Notes under the pieces: model-generated
The model's database searches: none
The model's input: the letters and a program-made list of their open reading frames with translations, nothing else
What the model was told of the DNA's origin: nothing
In this document: positions 3,828 to 5,538 of the stretch, piece after piece
Position numbering within the stretch: position 1 is the stretch's first letter
Layout of the letters: each line of letters opens with the position of its first letter
Translations under genes and position numbers: made by a program
Assembly: GCA_003140115.1 (NCBI GenBank)
Contig: PLIQ01000177.1
Location: forward strand, 1 to 5,538
Length of the DNA stretch: 5,538 bases
Origin: Actinomycetota bacterium
GTDB taxonomy: Bacteria > Actinomycetota > Actinomycetes > Streptosporangiales > Streptosporangiaceae
Reading direction: 5' to 3'

Positions 3828-5483
3828 ATGAGTCGCCAGAGTGTGGCCAGGGCCCACCAGAAGATCCAGGAACTGGCCTGGGAGCCCAAGTACCACGAGC
3901 CGGTCTCTCAATACGGGACCGATTACACCTTCCGCAAGGCGGCGAAGAAGGACCCGCTCAAGCAGGTGCTGCGGTCCTACTTCCCCATGCAGGAGGAAAA
4001 GGACCATCGCGTATACGGCGCCGAGGACGGCGCGATCCGCGGCAACATGTTCCGGCAGGTGCAGGAGCGCTGGCTGGAATGGCAGAAGCTGTTCCTTTCG
4101 ATCATTCCGCTGCCGGAGATTTCCGCGGCGCGGGCGATGCCCCTGCTGTTCCGCACGGTTCCGAACCCGGAACTGCACAACGGCCAGGCGATCCAGATGA
4201 TCGACGAGGTACGGCACTCGACGATCCAGCAGAACCTCAAGCGCCTGTACATGCAGAACTACATCGACCCGGCAGGCTTCAACAACAGCCTGCGCAACTT
4301 CCAGGACGACTACTGCGGCACCATCGGCCGCCAGTTCGCGGAAGGCTTCATCACCGGCGACGCGATCACCGCGGCGTCGATCTACCTGACCATCGTGGCC
4401 GAGACGGCGTTCACGAACACCCTGTTCGTGGCCATGCCGGCCGAGGCGGCCGCCAACGGCGACTACCTGCTGCCGACGGTGTTCCACTCGGTGCAGTCCG
4501 ACGAGTCGCGGCACATCTCCAACGGCTACGCCACGCTGCTGATGGCGCTGGCCGACGAGGAGAACCACCAGCTGCTCGAGCGCGACCTGCGCTACGCGTG
4601 GTGGAACAACCACCGGGTGGTGGACGCGGCCATCGGCACGTTCATCGAGTACGGCACCAAGGACCGCCGCAAGGACCGTGAGTCCTACGCGGAGATGTGG
4701 CGCCGCTGGATCTACGACGACTACTACCGCAGCTACCTCGTGCCGCTGGAGAAGTACGGCCTGGTCATCCCCCACGACCTGATCGAGGAAGCCTGGAACC
4801 AGATCTGGAACAAGGGCTACGTGCACGAAGTCGCGCAGTTCTTCGCCACCGGCTGGCTGGCGAACTACTGGCGGATCGACGGGATGACCGACGAGGACTT
4901 CGAGTGGTTCGAGTACAAGTACCCGGGCTGGTATGACAAGTACGGTAAGTGGTGGGAGAACTACAGCCGCCTGTCCGAGCCGAACGGGCACCACCCGATC
5001 GTGGCCGAGGACGTCGACTACTGGTACCCGAACCGGTGCTGGACCTGCATGGTCCCGTGCCTGGTCCGCGAGGACATGGTGTACGCCGAGGTCGACGGCG
5101 TGGTCCGCACGTACTGCCACACCGAATGCCGCTGGACCGACGTCGAGGCGTTCCGGCCGACCTACCAGGGCCGGGCCACCCCGAACATGGGCCAGCTCAT
5201 CGGCACCCGCGAGTGGGAGACCATGTACCACGGCTGGAACTGGGCCGACGTGGTCTCGGACATGGGCTTCGTCCGCGACGACGGCAAGACCATGATCGCG
5301 CAGCCGCACCTGAAGCTGGGCGACCAATCGAAGATGTGGACGCTGGACCACCTGCGCCGCATGGGGCCCGTGCAGAGCCCGAACGTCCTGTTCAACGAGA
5401 TGACCCCGGAGGAGCGGGTCGCGTTCCACGCCAAGTACATCAAGGCTGGTCCCGCGGGCCGGTTCCCGAAGGAAGACGCCTGA
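3828..5483 (+). CDS. prmA: Propane/acetone-type soluble di-iron monooxygenase, large (alpha) hydroxylase subunit
   Basis: This 551-aa protein is the catalytic subunit of a cytoplasmic soluble di-iron monooxygenase that inserts one oxygen atom from O2 into small substrates. The two-iron ligands are present: E97 (PEISAARA), E127 and H130 (DEVRH), E192 (AETAFTN), E226 and H229 (DESRH). Their spacings (30, 3, 65, 34, 3) equal those of MmoX E114, E144/H147, E209, E243/H246; T196 matches the MmoX gate residue T213. The N-terminal MSRQS...AHQKI, KKDPLKQVLRSYFPM and PTVFHSVQSDESRH segments match PrmA of propane-oxidising Gordonia and MimA of mycobacteria as I know them. A C-terminal Cys cluster (C404, C407, C430, C434) may hold a metal. 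Relatives attack propane at C2, oxidise acetone to acetol and hydroxylate phenol; tetrahydrofuran monooxygenase ThmA is the nearest alternative. Reductase, small subunit and coupling protein genes should follow downstream. Full length, no defects seen. Confidence 0.97.
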   Translation: MSRQSVARAHQKIQELAWEPKYHEPVSQYGTDYTFRKAAKKDPLKQVLRSYFPMQEEKDHRVYGAEDGAIRGNMFRQVQERWLEWQKLFLSIIPLPEISAARAMPLLFRTVPNPELHNGQAIQMIDEVRHSTIQQNLKRLYMQNYIDPAGFNNSLRNFQDDYCGTIGRQFAEGFITGDAITAASIYLTIVAETAFTNTLFVAMPAEAAANGDYLLPTVFHSVQSDESRHISNGYATLLMALADEENHQLLERDLRYAWWNNHRVVDAAIGTFIEYGTKDRRKDRESYAEMWRRWIYDDYYRSYLVPLEKYGLVIPHDLIEEAWNQIWNKGYVHEVAQFFATGWLANYWRIDGMTDEDFEWFEYKYPGWYDKYGKWWENYSRLSEPNGHHPIVAEDVDYWYPNRCWTCMVPCLVREDMVYAEVDGVVRTYCHTECRWTDVEAFRPTYQGRATPNMGQLIGTREWETMYHGWNWADVVSDMGFVRDDGKTMIAQPHLKLGDQSKMWTLDHLRRMGPVQSPNVLFNEMTPEERVAFHAKYIKAGPAGRFPKEDA

Positions 5484-5494
5484 CCCAAGGTGTG

Positions 5495-5538
5495 CCGGGG
5501 GGCAGGAGGCTGACCGTTCGTTCCCTCCTGCTCCCCGG
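5495..5538 (+). other. Long stem-loop directly after prmA, cut by the window edge
   Basis: CCGGGGGGCAGGAGG (5495-5509) pairs with CCTCCTGCTCCCCGG (5524-5538): 15 consecutive pairs including one G/T wobble, with a 14-nt loop. It begins 12 bp after the prmA stop. The base of the stem is the last base of the window, so it may extend. In related clusters the next gene (reductase) belongs to the same operon, so this may be an intercistronic element that stabilises or limits the transcript rather than a full terminator. Confidence 0.65.

Noticed and set aside
4426..4467. PAEAAANGD in PrmA taken at first as loss of a di-iron ligand
   Set aside because: By alignment to MmoX the ligand Glu209 corresponds to E192 in AETAFTN, which is present. 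The A at 205 corresponds to a non-ligand position (MmoX E222).
3398..4681. 427-codon + strand frame across the small gene, leader and prmA
   Set aside because: It is out of frame with both real genes and is Arg/Pro/Gly-rich; prmA explains the sequence.
3696..5429. 577-codon open frame antisense to prmA
   Set aside because: It lies wholly opposite a gene with conserved family motifs and full ligand set. Its product is Val/Arg/His-rich low-complexity sequence, typical of the mirror frame of GC-biased codons.
1..5538. CRISPR array, tRNA/rRNA, insertion sequence or phage parts
   Set aside because: No spaced direct repeats of suitable length, no cloverleaf or rRNA segment, no transposase or integrase and no terminal inverted repeats were seen.

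Overview
The window is high-GC DNA with strongly G/C-ending codons, GTG/ATG starts and G-rich ribosome binding sites. This fits an actinobacterium (Actinomycetota). The genus cannot be named from this stretch.

Layout from left to right: (1) the 3' end of a secreted-type phosphoesterase/phospholipase C gene on the + strand (1-426), followed by a 13-bp tandem repeat and a strong hairpin at 548-579. (2) On the - strand, a six-helix membrane protein of the YaaH/SatP/GPR1-FUN34 acetate transporter family (602-1264). (3) On the - strand, a GAF / AAA+-like / Fis-HTH activator of the AcoR/MimR type (1387-3237). (4) A divergent control region, then on the + strand a 90-aa helical protein that I cannot name (3409-3681). 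(5) A 146-bp leader, then the large hydroxylase subunit of a soluble di-iron monooxygenase, PrmA/MimA (3828-5483). (6) A long hairpin that runs into the right edge.

The core is the start of a propane/acetone-type monooxygenase locus. The hydroxylase has all six di-iron ligands at the same spacing as methane monooxygenase MmoX. The reductase, small hydroxylase subunit and coupling protein are expected beyond the right edge. The adjacent divergent regulator is the type known to control such clusters in mycobacteria, where the inducer is acetone or a related compound. The acetate-type transporter behind the regulator may move a product of the pathway, since acetone is degraded to acetate in some propane oxidisers. 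That link is inference.

The catalytic system itself is not new. The points worth a second look are these: the regulator's AAA+ domain has lost the GAFTGA loop and a proper Walker B; a near-identical inverted repeat (TGTCTCAT-N-T-Y-GAGA) occurs once in the regulator/small-gene spacer and once in front of prmA, with each centre about 128-129 bp from the start codon of the regulator and of prmA respectively; the unnamed small gene lies between the two sites; and hairpins flank prmA on both sides.
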